Both the position numbers and the translations under genes were made by a program. This document shows, piece after piece, positions 1 through 13,362 of a stretch of DNA of 64,000 nucleotides. This DNA is from Helopsaltes ochotensis (lineage: Eukaryota; Chordata; Aves; Passeriformes; Locustellidae): positions 1,101,110 through 1,165,109 of the forward strand of contig VXBM01000008.1 in NCBI GenBank assembly GCA_013400155.1, written 5' to 3'. Position 1 is the stretch's first letter. Each line of letters opens with the position of its first letter. Under the pieces are notes generated by a model. The model was not told the DNA's origin. It did no database searches and saw nothing but the letters and a program-made list of their open reading frames with translations.

Positions 1-497
1 TATACTATTTTCACAGTCAAAGCATATCTTACATTCTAGTTGCACATCTGTTAAGATCTCACCTGTGCAGTGATGACTGCCACCACCCAAGAACCTGGCA
101 AATCTACATGTCAGCATTAAGTGAAAATACATACATGGAGGAATGTTCCTGCTGGTGATGAATGATCTTGGTCTTTGCTGGAATCATAAGTATGCTTCAA
201 GTGAAAAAGAAAATGTGTCATAGGATCCATCAAATTACTTAGGCTTGCGACTTGCAAAGATAGTATGCATGTTCGAACGGTACAACCAGAATTCTTCAGG
301 AGGGTAAGGAGACTAACGTCTTGTACCCAGGAGTTTTGTTTAATAGTTCTCTTCGGTTTAGAATATTTCAATCCAGTTTAGATTTAAAATAAATAAGAAT
401 ATTTATTCTCTTGTGTCATTGTCACCATCCAGAAACAAAACTGTACTGAAAAGACCTTGTAGACAATCCTACAATTCCTGAATAACACCTCTATCAA

Positions 498-618
498 AGT
501 CAAGTTGGATGGGGCTTTGAGCAAACTAATGTAGAGGAAGATATTCCTGCTCACATCAGAAGGACTGGAACCAAATGATACTTAGGGTCCCTTACAACTG
601 AAACCGTTCTATGATTTC
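498..618 (+). mobile_element. CR1 LINE 3' end fragment
   Basis: Matches the terminal part of avian CR1: caagttggatggggctttga, then a diverged ggaactagatgat-type segment and ggtcccttacaactgaaacc, ending gttctatgattt. Only the non-coding 3' end remains. It is antisense to TMEM117 and quite diverged, so probably old. Confidence 0.85.
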
Positions 619-792
619 TCCCTGGTATTTTAACTTTAATTAATTCTAACTTTAGAATTGACATGTTAAAGAAAACTACCTTTTCAGACTATTATCACCA
701 CATTTAATAATTAAGTTTCTTAAATTAACACCAAGAGACTGAAAATTATGCTAAAGTATGAAATAGTATAGCAATCAGTACAACGTAACTTG

Positions 793-828
793 ATGTTTCC
801 TGTGGATGTTTGTTTCCTGTGGATGTTT
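793..828 (+). repeat. 17-bp tandem duplication
   Basis: The unit gtttcctgtggatgttt occurs twice in direct succession with no mismatch, which suggests a recent slippage duplication in intronic DNA. Confidence 0.8.
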
Positions 829-1632
829 GCCATCTATTTCATGCTTCCATTTTTCCCATCACATCTATCTTTAAACAGACAGACACAGGATTCACTTATC
901 AATAGCTGCTGTCAAGCAGAATATAATAGAATATAATAGCTGACTTCTTGTTTTTATCTCAGCTGGGCATTTAGATGACTCTTCTTTACCTTACCACCAT
1001 TTCTTGGGACACAATGTTAATATCACTGTTTTTCATATTCTCACTGTATGAAAATGTTTTGAAAATGGCCATGAGTCCAAAATTTATTTGATGCTGAGTG
1101 TTTGATAGAGTGAAACCAACCTATACATAGAACAAAATCACATAATTCTCATTTCCTTAGGAAAAGTAGGCTAAACACAAATGACAATGAAAATTAGAAA
1201 GTGCTCCGTCCCTTTCACATTATGAATTTAAGCACTCGCCCGATCTAACAAAGATACGCTGTTCCTGTTTCATAGAAATTATGAACTTGAAACTCCCTCA
1301 TTCAGCTCCTAGTCAAAGCTAGGCAGGCAGAAATAAAGCCCTGAGCTCAGTGCTGGGACTGTGGGGTACATGTGGGTTGTACAAGCCACTTAGGTCCATC
1401 ATCCCATTTGGTGAAGATGAACTGTGACCTGTATGTCTAAATGGCAGCTAGTTGGCTGAGAACAGCTGCTGTTCTATAGTGGATTTTCTCAAAACCCTTT
1501 AAATTTCTTATTTCTAGACATTTTTTCCATCCTCTGCATCTCTGTTATGCTTGATGAGCTCTGTGACTTTCCCTTTTCTTTTGAATACAGTTGTCACCAG
1601 AACCAAAGGCTCTGTATGAGTTACAGTCTCAC

Positions 1633-1930
1633 TATAACCATATATGAACACAATGACATCTTTCTGCTCCTACTCAGTAATCCCTGTAGCCAAGGTCTGC
1701 ATTAATCTCCTTAGACACAAAATGACTGAGTTAGTGCTGTCTTGAGTACTTACAGCCAAGTATTTACCTCTTTCTAGAATACAGCGTCCTCTGCCATTTA
1801 TCCCTCTCCAAGACATGTACTTCACTGCTGTAGTAGCAGGCATGACAGCCAAATAAGCCAACCAAGCAATCCTTCTAGGTCTGTGATGTTCTGGAGCACA
1901 AAGATGTCATTGTGCTTGTATGTGGTTATA
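1633..1930. mobile_element. 298-bp element with 38-bp terminal inverted repeats
   Basis: The sequence at 1633-1670 (tataacca...caatgacatctttctgctcc) is repeated in inverted form at 1893-1930 (ggagcacaaagatgtcattg...tggttata). By eye 33 of 38 positions match. The interior of about 220 bp has no coding potential and the repeats do not extend inward. The layout fits a non-autonomous DNA transposon (MITE-like), but I do not recognise the family and see no clear target duplication beyond a possible TA. An inverted duplication by another route is possible. Confidence 0.5.
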
Positions 1931-4570
1931 CGGAGATTTAATATATTTACCAACCTTTAACATTGTAACTTAATTGTTTATAATCTATGTATATGAAATG
2001 ATTGTCTATTGCAGCTTAATTTTAGCATAATCATTTTTATAGCAAACTTTAAGCCATATATCAAGCTTATGCAGGAAATAAGCTAGGTAAATTAAAAGCC
2101 AATCACAACCTTCGATCTTGTGCATGAACAAGTTTAAGTTTGTAAGTATGCAAAGGATCATAAATATATTATGAAGGTACAGATCTTAATTTTCTTTTAA
2201 AATATTTCAAGTTTCATTCCAGATGAAAAGTGACAAGGGAAAATGGAGCCCCACACTATGAAGTCATTTAGCTTGTCTCTTACCCAGCTTTTGTAGCATT
2301 ACTATTACTGCTGCTTTAGGGTTGGCTCTACTTCAACAAAATTTGTGTGGCCAAGAATACTGGCATATACGTGACCCCACTTAGCCCTTCTTGGATGGAA
2401 AGTGGTTTATTCAAAGACAAAATTTGAAATGGAAGGATGTAATAGGATCAACTCTGAAGACTGGAAAGCTAGTCAATCATTTCAGCAAACTGAAAAGAAT
2501 TTTATTCAGACTTCAATTAAGTTAACAATGAAGGAAGTTATGTGGGAATATAGGTTATGTCATTCAGCCAAGCACTACCAAAAAAGAAACTAGGCTAATA
2601 TTTTTATAGCTTAGTAACTTTCCCAGCACTGACATTTTACATGCTACACATAATATTTGGAGACTTAGGAATCTGATTTGGTGTATTTGGAAATGTGGTA
2701 CAATACTGAAATTTGATGCAACAAGGACCCTCCAAATGAAAAATTGGACCCAAGAACGTTAGTGTCCTTGTCAGGCTGTGATACAAAACGTGAAATGTTT
2801 TTATAAGCATTGTAGACTAAAACCAGTATTTGGGGATGAAAGTTCATTCCCGTTTTCTGAGAAAGCATGTATGTTGAAGAGGATTGTATCCTCCTGGCTA
2901 GAACAGAGGAAGAAGCCTTGACTCTACAAAAACTTCCACTTGTGGCAGCTTGGACCTGCATCATAGCACCATGCTGTGAACACCAGCCTGTACAGAACTC
3001 TGCTTAGAAACAGTCTCCCCTCCCTGCTGAAGCTCAACAACTGTGCACTGCACATGAATGCCAGGGGTGTTCTCATTTTGAAAGAAGCGTGGATTTTTAT
3101 TTTTCCCTTTTACAGAAATTCATATGTTTTCACCATCAAAAAAGATTTTTGGGCAATCCCACACAACATTGGCAATATTTCCCAATATTCCAAACCAGCT
3201 GCTGATTCTGGAGCAGTTCTATTTTTGTATGCTCACTCAGGAAGAGACCATTCATCTCCCAACAAAAGGATCTCATGCAGAAGCCAGTCCTCAGCAACCT
3301 TACTGAGGTCAAGACGTAATGTGAAAATTCCACTTAATAAGGCTAGATGCAAGCAGCCTCATGCTGTGCAACCACAGCCAGAGGCTGATGTAGGAAATGT
3401 TGACTTTCGACTTCTATCTCAACTGTAATTTGTGTCTAAAACTGCTCACACACTGCTGTAAAATATTTGAAATGTTCTTTCCATCTTCTGTCACATTAGT
3501 GTTATTATCTAGATACATGCAGACAGACCACTCACAGCTGATCTGAGATGTTAATCCTCTGAGGTTTGTTTCACATATGTGTGCATGCACAGCTTTGTTT
3601 TTACCTCCAACCTTCCTATATTTGCCCATGGACTCCCTCAGGCTACCCTGTGAAAGCTTGGGCTGAATCTAGGCATGCTGTTGGTTTAATTCCAGAAGCC
3701 AGCCATGCTGGGAACTCCCCAGCTATGAAGGTGATGATTTCTCCTTGGGGTGGAAGGGCACCTGGGCCAGATCAGCCCTCAGAAACGTGTTATAAACAGC
3801 CAGAGAAATCTCCCTTCTCTTTTGATACCTAAACTGTAGAATTTTCAGTTTGAAAATTATCTGCATGCTTGCTCTTGGATTTCCAGTGCTGCCATTAAAG
3901 GGCATGAGGCAGGTCCCCCCAGTGCCTTTTAACCATGAAAAAATCTGAAGTAACAAAATTTACTTTTAAGTTTTACAAATTTCCCTGGGTATTATAGAAA
4001 CTAGGATAGAATATGTATTTTCATAAATATCAGCCTAAAAAGGAAAACACACACTTTGCAATGAACCATCTGTCAAGGGAAAATCCAGATGAACTAAGCA
4101 GATGCAGGAATTCAAGATATTTTTGATGTTCATAAAAAGAAGTGGCTATCAAAACAGACTGAAAATATTTAATACTCAGTAGATGCTTGCAAGGAGTTCC
4201 TAGCTGCAAAGAAATGAGAGTAAAATGAGGTACTCAGCTACCAGTAAAAATAGCTTTAAAAAAATCTTTTAATAGTAAATTTGAAATTACACTGAAGTAT
4301 ATCAGCTAGAGTCAGATGTTAATTCAATATTACTGCCAATAACATTCAGAAATCACAAGTCAGGCCTAAGAAAACATGTTATTAGTTTAAAGTAGCATGG
4401 GTTAAAATAAGATACTTAGTAGTGTTGTATTTATCTGCCTTTTAGACATTGAATTATGCAGAAGCAAACTTTTTCTTTTTCTCTGTAGTCATGATCTTTA
4501 TTTTATGAAAGCTGAAATTCTCAGTCACTGAATTCAGGAGATAAGTCTAAGACAAAAGAAGAGAAAAAAA

Positions 4571-4769
4571 NNNNNNNNNNNNNNNNNNNNNNNNNNNNNN
4601 NNNNNNNNNNNNNNNNNNNNNNNNNNNNNNNNNNNNNNNNNNNNNNNNNNNNNNNNNNNNNNNNNNNNNNNNNNNNNNNNNNNNNNNNNNNNNNNNNNNN
4701 NNNNNNNNNNNNNNNNNNNNNNNNNNNNNNNNNNNNNNNNNNNNNNNNNNNNNNNNNNNNNNNNNNNNN
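4571..4769. other. Assembly gap (199 N) in purine-rich tract
   Basis: Run of undetermined bases bordered by gagaaaaaaa on the left and repeated aaaaag units on the right. The missing sequence is probably a low-complexity A/G tract that defeated assembly. The true length is unknown. Confidence 0.95.
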
Positions 4770-7667
4770 AAGAAAAAGAAAAAGAAAAAGAGCAACTGTT
4801 TTAAGAGTTGTGACAAAATCAGGAAAGCTGGTAACACAGAGCATGTAACTGAAATTCTTAATCTGTAAAGAACTTGCTCAAAGCCATCAAGGACAAACCA
4901 ACAAAATGGTGGCTTGAAATCCTTGACTCCTCGGAATGTTGCTTTTCCTAGAGCTACTCCTGTGTGGAACCATTGCTTATTTGAAAAAACAATATTGAAT
5001 AGGGCTGTTTTTGGTTACATCAATCAACAGTGACTAAACCAGAATGTGTAAGAACTAATTAAGAATAAAAATCGCCAGGAAAATGATGGCAAATATTATT
5101 TCATCCATGCTTTCTTTCTCCTTGCTACTTGGGAGAAAATGGTTTCCAGTTTCTAAAGATTAGAGCACAGGTCATAGATTTACAGCCTGGATTTATCTAT
5201 AAACTAGTACTAAAAGAAATGTTTTTCAGGCCTCAGTGTTCATTTCCTGCTTGTTACTTAAAAGAAGTCCTATGGTTAAATTTAACATTCTGGCTTCCGT
5301 GTATGAAACAGGTCTTAAATAGAAGGGTCTCCCTGTTGTAATCATTGTCCTACCCCCATGCCACCTGCTGCAGTTGCATCCATGTGCATAATTTTAGATT
5401 GGAATATATTAATCTTGAGTTTTTATATATATTTAAAACCATTTTTTTTATTTTATTAGCGCCTTGATTTGAGTAGAATATTCAAGTATCTGCACATAGA
5501 GACAGTCACTAGAGATTGAAAATTATCCAACGTGATACCCCAACCTAAGACAAGAACTGATGGAAAGAACAGATGGTTCAAGCAAAACTAACCCAAAGGG
5601 AGGTTCTTGTGCCACGTGCTATGGCTGTTTATTAGATCTCCTGAAGGGTGGTGTAGCACCAAGATAAAACAGGCACTCAGTACACAGGATACGTGATGTG
5701 CAGTCAAATGGATTGATTTGTCTAGCGAATCTAATAAATGGATCTTGTTAATGCTGAGCAGGGAAAAATTTTCCTCAGCCTTCATCCATTATCTCATCCT
5801 CATTAAAAGAATGCTTTCTCATTAGAAAATCAGAAAGAACTCCAGTCCTCTCTGCAGAAGACTACAATGCATAAATATTGTGGTTTTTTGGTTGGCCTGT
5901 TTTCAAACAGCAGCACTGCTAGAGGTTGCTTTCTGATTACTAATTTATGTTCTTTGCTCTTGTTTATTCTTTGATTATCCCTGATCATCATCAATGTCCC
6001 AGTCTCTTCTACAATGCAAACTGTTCTTTGCTCTTCAATTCCTCTTCTATCACCCATTAATTATATGCCAAGTTTATGTATCTGATGACACAGCCCAATG
6101 TACCACGCCTCAGTCTTTTTTCCTGATCCTCTGTGCATCCATTCCACTACTTTTCCTTGTACAATGGAATACTAGCATGGCATCTGGGAACCTTGTGGGA
6201 CTGAGCCCCTCCAAATTCATTCCCTAGTCTTGAGAAAAAGGAAAGAAAATTTTTTTTTGCTATCCCTGAATTCCATATCTGTAATTCACATAAAATATCT
6301 GATGCTTAAGCTCTTTTATTTTCCCGCTGCTCCTTTCTCTTTTTGCTCACTTGGGAGAGAAGAGTGTGTTAAGCATGTACAAATCACATCTCCTTTCACC
6401 CTACACCTTCTAGTCACTGACTGGGCCATCATTTACTTTATGCTGTTCCATAAACCACTAATGGCTCAAATGGTGTCCCTCAGATATGTACCAGCTCTTC
6501 TTTCTCCTTGCTGGCTGGCTGTTCTCTGCATTCCAGCAGGGCACCTAGCTTCAATTTTCAAAAGCTTTCTATCCCTCCATCTGTAATTCCTGCTGGCCCA
6601 TTTGCCTTCCCTCAGTCAATAGCCAACATGTAACTTCTGCACTATTTTCATCTTCTTTTCTGTTTTTTAATCTCATTCCTGCATTCTCTGCTGAAAACAC
6701 CTTTTCTGAGGCCTCATTCAGTCTGCCTCAACTCAGTGCCGGTGTCATTCCTTCCTTGGCACATTTTCTTCCCTCAGCTTCAGCTGTCTGCTGAGCTTGT
6801 GACTCACTTGCTAACTCTTGGCCTTATCTTTCTATCACCTATGAGCATTCCTTTTGTCCCTGGTCTGCAGGAGTTTCTTTTGGCTTGTCTCTGGTTGCCC
6901 TCATCTATCTTATTTCTGTGTGGCGTCATGTGCTGTGACTTTTTATATTAGCAGTTAAAGACCCCTGCCAATTCACACCTGCATTCTTCTGTTATCCATT
7001 ATTATTCATCTCCTCTCAATGTAGAGAGAGGAGCTATACTCCTTTTGCATAGCTTGAAGGTAAAACCAAAATATTTATCCCTATTTAACCTTCTTCTCTT
7101 TTTCATTCCCTACTGTTAATAAAATACTGACTCACAGTATGCAAGGATGAGGTACTTTTTATCTATATGTATCATCCATTTGAATCACTGCAATTCTATT
7201 TTATTTGAGGTTATTTAACTGTCTGCTTCTCGTTAGATGACTGATGGAAGTATGGTTATGAGTGGCCTTTGCCAGATGAGAATGACCGAAGTTATGAAAA
7301 GATATTAGCATAAATCACAGCAAAGGCATCTGAAAGCATAAGAGATTTGAAGATGAAATAACCTGCTAATTTCCCTGAGAGAATAATTTTAGATAAAAGA
7401 TGTCTGGAGTTACATAATGTATTACTTATTGCCACAAGAAGTTGCTGAAATCCATGAAAAACAGCAGGCCTCTCTGATTTGTAAGATATGGGTTGCTCAT
7501 TTCCTTGAGATGGGTATATATGGAGAATATGGATATGGACAGATAAAGAGATAGAAAAAAAGTCTGGGATACACACCAAAATACACGTTTGAGACCATGG
7601 TAGTATACATTTATTAAACAGAAGCAGTTCACTCTGTGACTGTGTCACAACCTGTGAGATTACCTAC

Positions 7668-7797
7668 CTGTTATATGTATGTGATACTCCTCTTTCAGTA
7701 TCTTTTGGAAATAAGGTACTTTGAATTGCATGTGTGCTGAGGGCAAGCCTGGAAGATTCACTTCGACATCACCCATAAAATGTGGAAACTCCCAGTC
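7668..7797 (-). CDS. TMEM117: TMEM117 internal exon, next downstream
   Basis: This exon directly follows the one at 33526-33685. It has 43 codons plus one base. The peptide begins DWEFPHFMGDVEVNLPGL and ends KEEYHIHIT, followed by the first base of a glycine codon. I recall the mammalian protein as continuing MQ-DWEFPHFMGDV here, so the join is seamless. The acceptor is ctttttttaacag|gac and the donor is aacag|gtaggta. The segment is polar and acidic and probably lies outside the membrane between two transmembrane helices. It has no stop codon, frameshift or missing residue that I can see. The start is set by the splice site, not by a methionine. The next exon (expected to begin near GKWFNYG) was not found in 1-7667 and probably lies outside the window. 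Confidence 0.95.
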
Positions 7798-8217
7798 CTG
7801 TTAAAAAAGAAAAATTAGAGCCTAAAAGTAAGCTTTCATGGTATATTTTTGCCTTTAAAATGGCATATATTAATAAAACAGAAATGCTCTATATTTCATT
7901 CTCCATTTATTGGATTTTCTTCCTTTAAATATGACTGACCCACTTGAAATAGAATGCCTTATTTATATTAGATATTACAATATAATTTTTACCTCAACTC
8001 CATGCAATTATGTGTATAAAAGTTTGCTTCAGAATGACAGTACAGAACCCATCTTACCAGCTGATAGTACAAGACAGAATAAGGATGAGAATACATATTT
8101 AAAACCTGACGATACTAAGAATACCTATACAAAAACCTTGCTTGGGTACTTACTCTTAATAACTTGTAATTTGGCAAACAGTTTACAGTTATGAAATTGG
8201 CAAAGAAGTCCTAAGCC

Positions 8218-8247
8218 TTTCAAACACCACATACATGGTGTTTGAAA
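8218..8247. repeat. 12-bp perfect inverted repeat
   Basis: tttcaaacacca is followed after 6 bases by its exact reverse complement tggtgtttgaaa, giving a small hairpin about 420 bp upstream (in transcription) of the 130-bp TMEM117 exon. Confidence 0.75.
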
Positions 8248-8989
8248 AGACTCCAAGGCTCAAAATCATCTCTGCAGTCTTGTGCAGCTTACAGGGTGTT
8301 TTCTGTATTTTGCCTTCATACACTTAAATAAACAATCACTGCATAATGAAGGCCCCTTCAGCATAATCTGCCTGAATCAACCAAGCAGTTTTCTCCACTA
8401 CCATATTTCAGCTGACAAGGTGCTGTTGGAAATGTGGAAGCTCTTAGCTAGCCTTATGCATATTTTGGTAGTGTGTGGTACCCCAGCTGAGGAAGGGCTG
8501 CATTTAAAGGAATTTTTCACTTGGTTATCTGTACCCACCATCAGTTATTTGAAAATGGGCATGATAGCATGGCTCATTAGAGCCCAAACTGAAAGCAATA
8601 GTGCTAGAATCAGTATGATTACTGCCAGTGTCATTACTCTCTGCACTGCAGATTGTTGATGATCTCCTGTTACAAACACATTGCCCCTGTTCCCATGCTC
8701 ACTCCTGGATTTGTATCCAACAAGCTAGGGCAACAAGCATCTGAATTATTAAAAAAAAAAAAAATGGAGGAATCCAAAATGTAAAGAACCCTGTGAATGA
8801 CTTGTGTTTCCTTCACATGAAAACCATTCCAGCATGGTCATCTTCCCATGAGAACAAATTCCATTATTTAATTTTCAGTTTTGTAAGGATGGAAAGTTTC
8901 CTTACAGAGTAATATAAAAAAATAAATATTCAAAACTAAGAATCATCTACTAAATTGGGAGGAGCTGTTGACTCCTTCAAATGAAGAGA

Positions 8990-9820
8990 GGTCCTGCAGA
9001 GAGATTTTGGCAAATCAGAGGGCTGGGTAACCACCAACTCTATGAAGTTTAACAAAGGTAAGTGCCAAATTCTGCACTTGGGATAGGCCAACCCTGGATG
9101 TACAGACTGGGGAATGAGATGCTGGAAAGCAGTGATGCCAAGAAGAGTCCTCGGGGTTCTGATTGAGGGCAAGCTGAATTTGAGTCAGCAGTGCCCTGGT
9201 AGCCAGGAGGGCCAGCCCTGTCCTGCACAGGCACAGCATCACCAGCCAGCAAGGCAGGGGATTGTCCTGCTCTGCTCTGCACTGGGGCAGCCTCACCTCC
9301 AGTGCTGGGGGCAGTTTTGGGTGCCACAATACAAGAAAGATATAAAGCTATTAGTTAGAGAGTGTCCAAAGGAGGGCAACAAAGATGACAAAGAGCCTTG
9401 AGGGGAAGCCACATGAGGAGTGACTGAGGTCACTTGGTCTGTTCAGCCTGCAGAAGAGGAGACCGAGGGCAGACCTCATTGCAATCTTGCAACTTCCTCA
9501 TGAGGGGAAGCGGAGAGACAGGCACTGATCTCTGCTCTCTGGTGACAGTGACAGGACCTGAGGAAATGACCTGAAGCTGAGTCAGGGGATCTTTATGTTA
9601 TATACCTCAAAAGGTTTCTCACCCAGAGGGTGGTTGGGCACTGGAACTGGATCTGGGCTCCCCAGGGAAGTGGTCACAGCCCCAGCCTGACAGGGGGTAG
9701 GAAGTGTTTGGACAATGCTGTCAGGCACATGGTGTGATTCTTGGGGTTGCCCAGTGCAGAACCAGCTGGAGGCCTTCTGTGTCCCTTTCAGCTGAGGATG
9801 TTCTATGATTATATGACCTC
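8990..9820 (+). mobile_element. CR1 LINE, 3' part, about 0.83 kb
   Basis: Shows recognisable CR1 blocks in order: atgaagtttaacaaaggtaa and tgcacttggg (end of the reverse transcriptase region), gtgccacaatacaagaa, gtccaaaggagggcaacaaa, ctgttcagcctgcagaagag, a gcactggaactgg-type block, and a 3' end ttctatgattatatga. Coding sense is lost to many stops and indels. A segment near 9180-9330 is GC-rich and diverges from the usual CR1 pattern. It is antisense to TMEM117. Confidence 0.85.
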
Positions 9821-11139
9821 TGAAAGATTAATCACTACATATATAACTTAACTTCCAAGACTTACTAAGCTCTCCAACATTTTCTCCAACAATGGAAGGG
9901 AAATGGAAGAGTTTTATGATCTGAGAATGGCACAGTCTGATCACTAACAGCTGATTTGTGCTGTTTGTGATACTGAGTTAAATGAATTAACTGGAGTGCA
10001 AGTGAGGAGAAAATCTGACACCCTTTACCAGGTTCTTAATGTTCACAGCAATGCAAAGAGTGCCAATTTACAGTTGTAGAAGATAAGAGAAATAAGGATG
10101 CTCTCCTTTTGCTGTATCACTAATGCAATGCATGCACTCCTGGTAATACCTGCCCAGCTGCACAGTCCCTTACCCTGCATCTGTAGACATCCCCTTGCAG
10201 GTGGTACACATTCAAAATATGCCCAGAGATAAAAAATTTATGCATGCACACTTTCAGTTCACAGTTTCTAATATACATCTCTGGACTGGTGTCTCTTGTT
10301 ATCCTATATATACTCTCACCCAGAATAAATAGGAAGAAATACATTACATATTCCTGAAAATAAATAAATGGAGAACTGTGAACTCTGCATTAGTTATCAG
10401 TAAACGTGGGTCTATAAATCTGGCCTCCTGCTCCTGCCTTACCCCAAGGCTCCTACTGTACCTTTTGCTGATTTACAGATAAAATTCCACCATGCAGAAG
10501 TTTGTACTGGTCTGTGTCTCTGCATCTGAGTTTTTTGTTAAAAAGAGTTTTTTCTCATCTGAATGAGTATTACCTGATAAAAACATTTTCTACATATATG
10601 CCCAATACTGTATGAAGCACGCCTGAATTGTGAAAGGGAATCATGACCTTTATTACACTGAAGCCCTGTAATATGGTTTGTCATAACTAAAGAGACAGGC
10701 ACAGGCTGGGGCTGAAGACCTCACAGCTATAAACAACTCATTGGTGTTCAGCTAAAGAAATGCAGATCCGGGCTGGGCAAAACTACTTTTAGGGGTGACA
10801 AGGAGAACAAAGAAATATCTCACATAAGACACTATCTGTAAAACCTATCTGTAATGTGAAGCTTCGGAGCAAGGAGGAAACTGCAAAGTCTAAATGTGTT
10901 ACCAAATATAAAAACAGCCCTAAGCAGCTTCTATCATAAGAAAAAATAAACCATTATGATGAAGATAATATCCTTCCCAGCAAGGGACTCCAGATGCCAA
11001 TGACATGCCATAATGCTCCCACTGAACCCCGTCAGGCTGAAACTGCCCATTTCAAGACCCGCAGGAACAGAGGGAGAGGGACAAAACATCAGGAAAAGCA
11101 ATAGAAACTAAGAAGTGTGTGTATAAGCATTTAGACATT

Positions 11140-11140
11140 A

Positions 11141-11198
<58 letters not shown>

Positions 11199-11218
11199 GT
11201 TACTACTACTACTACTAC
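11140..11218. repeat. Compound microsatellite (ATT)n-(ACT)n
   Basis: About 19-20 uninterrupted ATT units up to 11198 are followed by roughly six ACT units, with further degenerate ACT-like triplets after. The pure ATT part is long enough to be length-polymorphic. Confidence 0.95.
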
Positions 11219-12374
11219 AATTGCAACTGCTACTACTGAAACTTCTTACTGCACAGAAGTAGTCTTTTCTGCAATGATTAGATCTCAACTAAAATGATAT
11301 TTGGACAACATTGTTTAAATTTAACACTTATAATAAAATCTTGGATTTATACATAGAGGTCCTTCCTCACCCATAAATAATATTTTGAATGTAACACCTT
11401 TACCAGAATGTTTATACAGATATGTTCTTTTAGAAGAGCCCCATGAAATTACAGAAATAAAATAATTTTTAAAAGCCACCAACAAATAATAAAATTTATT
11501 TGAAAACAACTTTAAGATAAGGAAACTAAAATAATGAGTTAACCTACTGACTTCCATGCAAGTCCCTACAGATGCAGCAGTTAGGAAAACGAAGCTTCAA
11601 GTTAGGGATTAAATAGTCTTTGGAGCTTCATTTGACACACAGCTCTGGTAAATGTGAGTGTCAACTGTCCACAGAGAGACATCATCACTTGAAGAAACAT
11701 AGCTGTAGTATTATTACTGTGCCAAAGAAAAGTAGATTATTATTACATTTTCAGGTTAATGCCAATATCAGGCTGACAAATCCAAACCCAACAAAGCCAT
11801 TTTACTATCTAGATTCTAAGAAAATGTTGCCCAAAATCTTTTGAATTTGTTATTTTTTTTCTTACTGACAGCTGAAAGACAACTTAATTTCAGCAATATC
11901 CAGAAAACCATTTTTCCAAGAAATTCAAGATGCCTTGTAGATATATTCCACGTCACTTGTTAACAGCTACACGAATAGAGAAAATTTTCAAGCCCATAAA
12001 TCCAAACACTTCCCACTCTGGAACATAGCTCAAGCCTGCATCATATCTCCCTACACAGTATTTTCTCTCTGTAGCCTCTGGTCTATGTTCAGCACTGGGA
12101 CATGAGTGCAATGTGTTATGTTCTTAAAGTTCTTAGTTCATAATTATGCAAAGATCACTTGACCAGCTTTAGTCCTTATTGCTGAGGTGCCTGTACTCTG
12201 CCATTTGTGGGACGTCATTAGGCCCAAAATACCATATTTAGAAGGCATTACAGAATTGGAAAAATAAAGCTATACAAACATACTGTTAGCTCATATACAC
12301 ACCTTTCATACTGCATGAACAGACTGTTTCTCCTTTAAATCCTTCAGCATCAGATTTCTAATATTCACCTACTT

Positions 12375-12398
12375 CAGTGGTTCCCAGCCTGGGGGGGA
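12375..12398 (+). mobile_element. Possible hAT-type terminal repeat remnant
   Basis: cagtggttcccagcctgggg resembles the terminal repeat of ancient Charlie/hAT DNA transposons (CAGTGGTTC followed by a G-rich segment). I found no partner terminus or transposase remains nearby, so this may be chance. Confidence 0.2.
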
Positions 12399-13308
12399 TG
12401 GGACTGCAGCATGCATCTACCCAGTGTGTGGAGACAAAGCCAACTCAGAACCAGCAGGCTTAAATCAGCTGCACAGAGGTCTCTAACCTCAGCGGAAAGT
12501 TTTGTGGCATGTGCAAATCAAATAAGGTTATTGCCTTATTTCACTGAGGAAAGGGCAGCCAGAGAATGAATTTAAGATCACTGAAGGCCTCATCCTGGTG
12601 TTGCAATGGGAAGAGAGCACCTCTGATTTCCATCAGCTACCTCATTAAATGCAGAAGCACAGAAAAAACCTGAGGAGATCATGTTATTTTAATCCTCTTC
12701 CCTTTGATTCTAGGTACCCAGGCCAAACAAATGCATATACTCTCTGCTGCAATGCCAGGTGTTAGCTTAAGACCCTACAATGCAGCTGGCAGCACCAGCT
12801 TGGTACCTCTTTTAGTAAAGATATTTTTAGCAATGGTAACTGAACACCAAAACCAGACTTTCTGATATGATCTGGCCATTTTCTGCCATTGTCTGAGGAA
12901 AAGAGAAGGCATTTCCTGGGCAGCCCTGGCCTGACCTCAAGCCAGGACACACAGCTGCCCAGGAGCATATTGGCAATTCCCAGTGCGAAGGCTTGGTGCA
13001 GGATTGGCCCTTGGTGTTTTCTGTTGCAGCTTCTGGGCCACATCTCCAGAGCTCAGAGGATGAGAAGAAGGTGCTGGCAGGATCAAGTCAGGATAATTAG
13101 CTGTCTAGGAGGGGGATGCTAGCCCTCAGCAAACCACATTCCATGCATCATGCACACACATCCCCACGTCTCAGCCACAAGCCTCTTTCCACCCAGGGAA
13201 AAGATGGGACCATGACTAGAAAACACTGACAACTAATGGTGAACAAATGTGCCACGGTTTTATCCCTCTTTCCGTTTGAATGTACCTCTTGGTGTGTTCA
13301 GTAAATAT

Positions 13309-13362
13309 GAAATAACAAGAATAATACACTATGTGAAATAAGAAGAATAATATAAACATGTT
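13309..13362. repeat. Imperfect 26-bp tandem duplication
   Basis: gaaataacaagaataata recurs 26 bases later as gaaataagaagaataata, with one mismatch in 18. It lies in AT-rich intron. Confidence 0.6.

Larger units (their letters stand above)
1..7667 (-). other. TMEM117: TMEM117 downstream intron (partial)
   Basis: Begins with the donor gtaggta next to the 130-bp exon and runs to the window start. It interrupts a glycine codon (phase 1). No further TMEM117 exon was recognised. It contains a CR1 3' end near 0.5 kb, an inverted-terminal-repeat element at 1.63-1.93 kb and an assembly gap at 4.57 kb. The rest (0.62-1.6, 2-4.5 and 4.8-7.6 kb) looks like plain AT-rich intronic DNA. Confidence 0.8.

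Noticed and set aside
2976..3428. 150-codon open frame on the plus strand
   Set aside because: No recognisable domain, composition like the surrounding intron, no splice or promoter context. Probably chance.
8282..8659. 125-codon open frame on the plus strand
   Set aside because: Not recognised as any family, and lies in the intron antisense to TMEM117 without supporting signals.
8748..8764. Poly(A) run as the tail of a processed pseudogene
   Set aside because: No gene-derived sequence lies upstream, and similar A-runs occur at 16091 and elsewhere without one.
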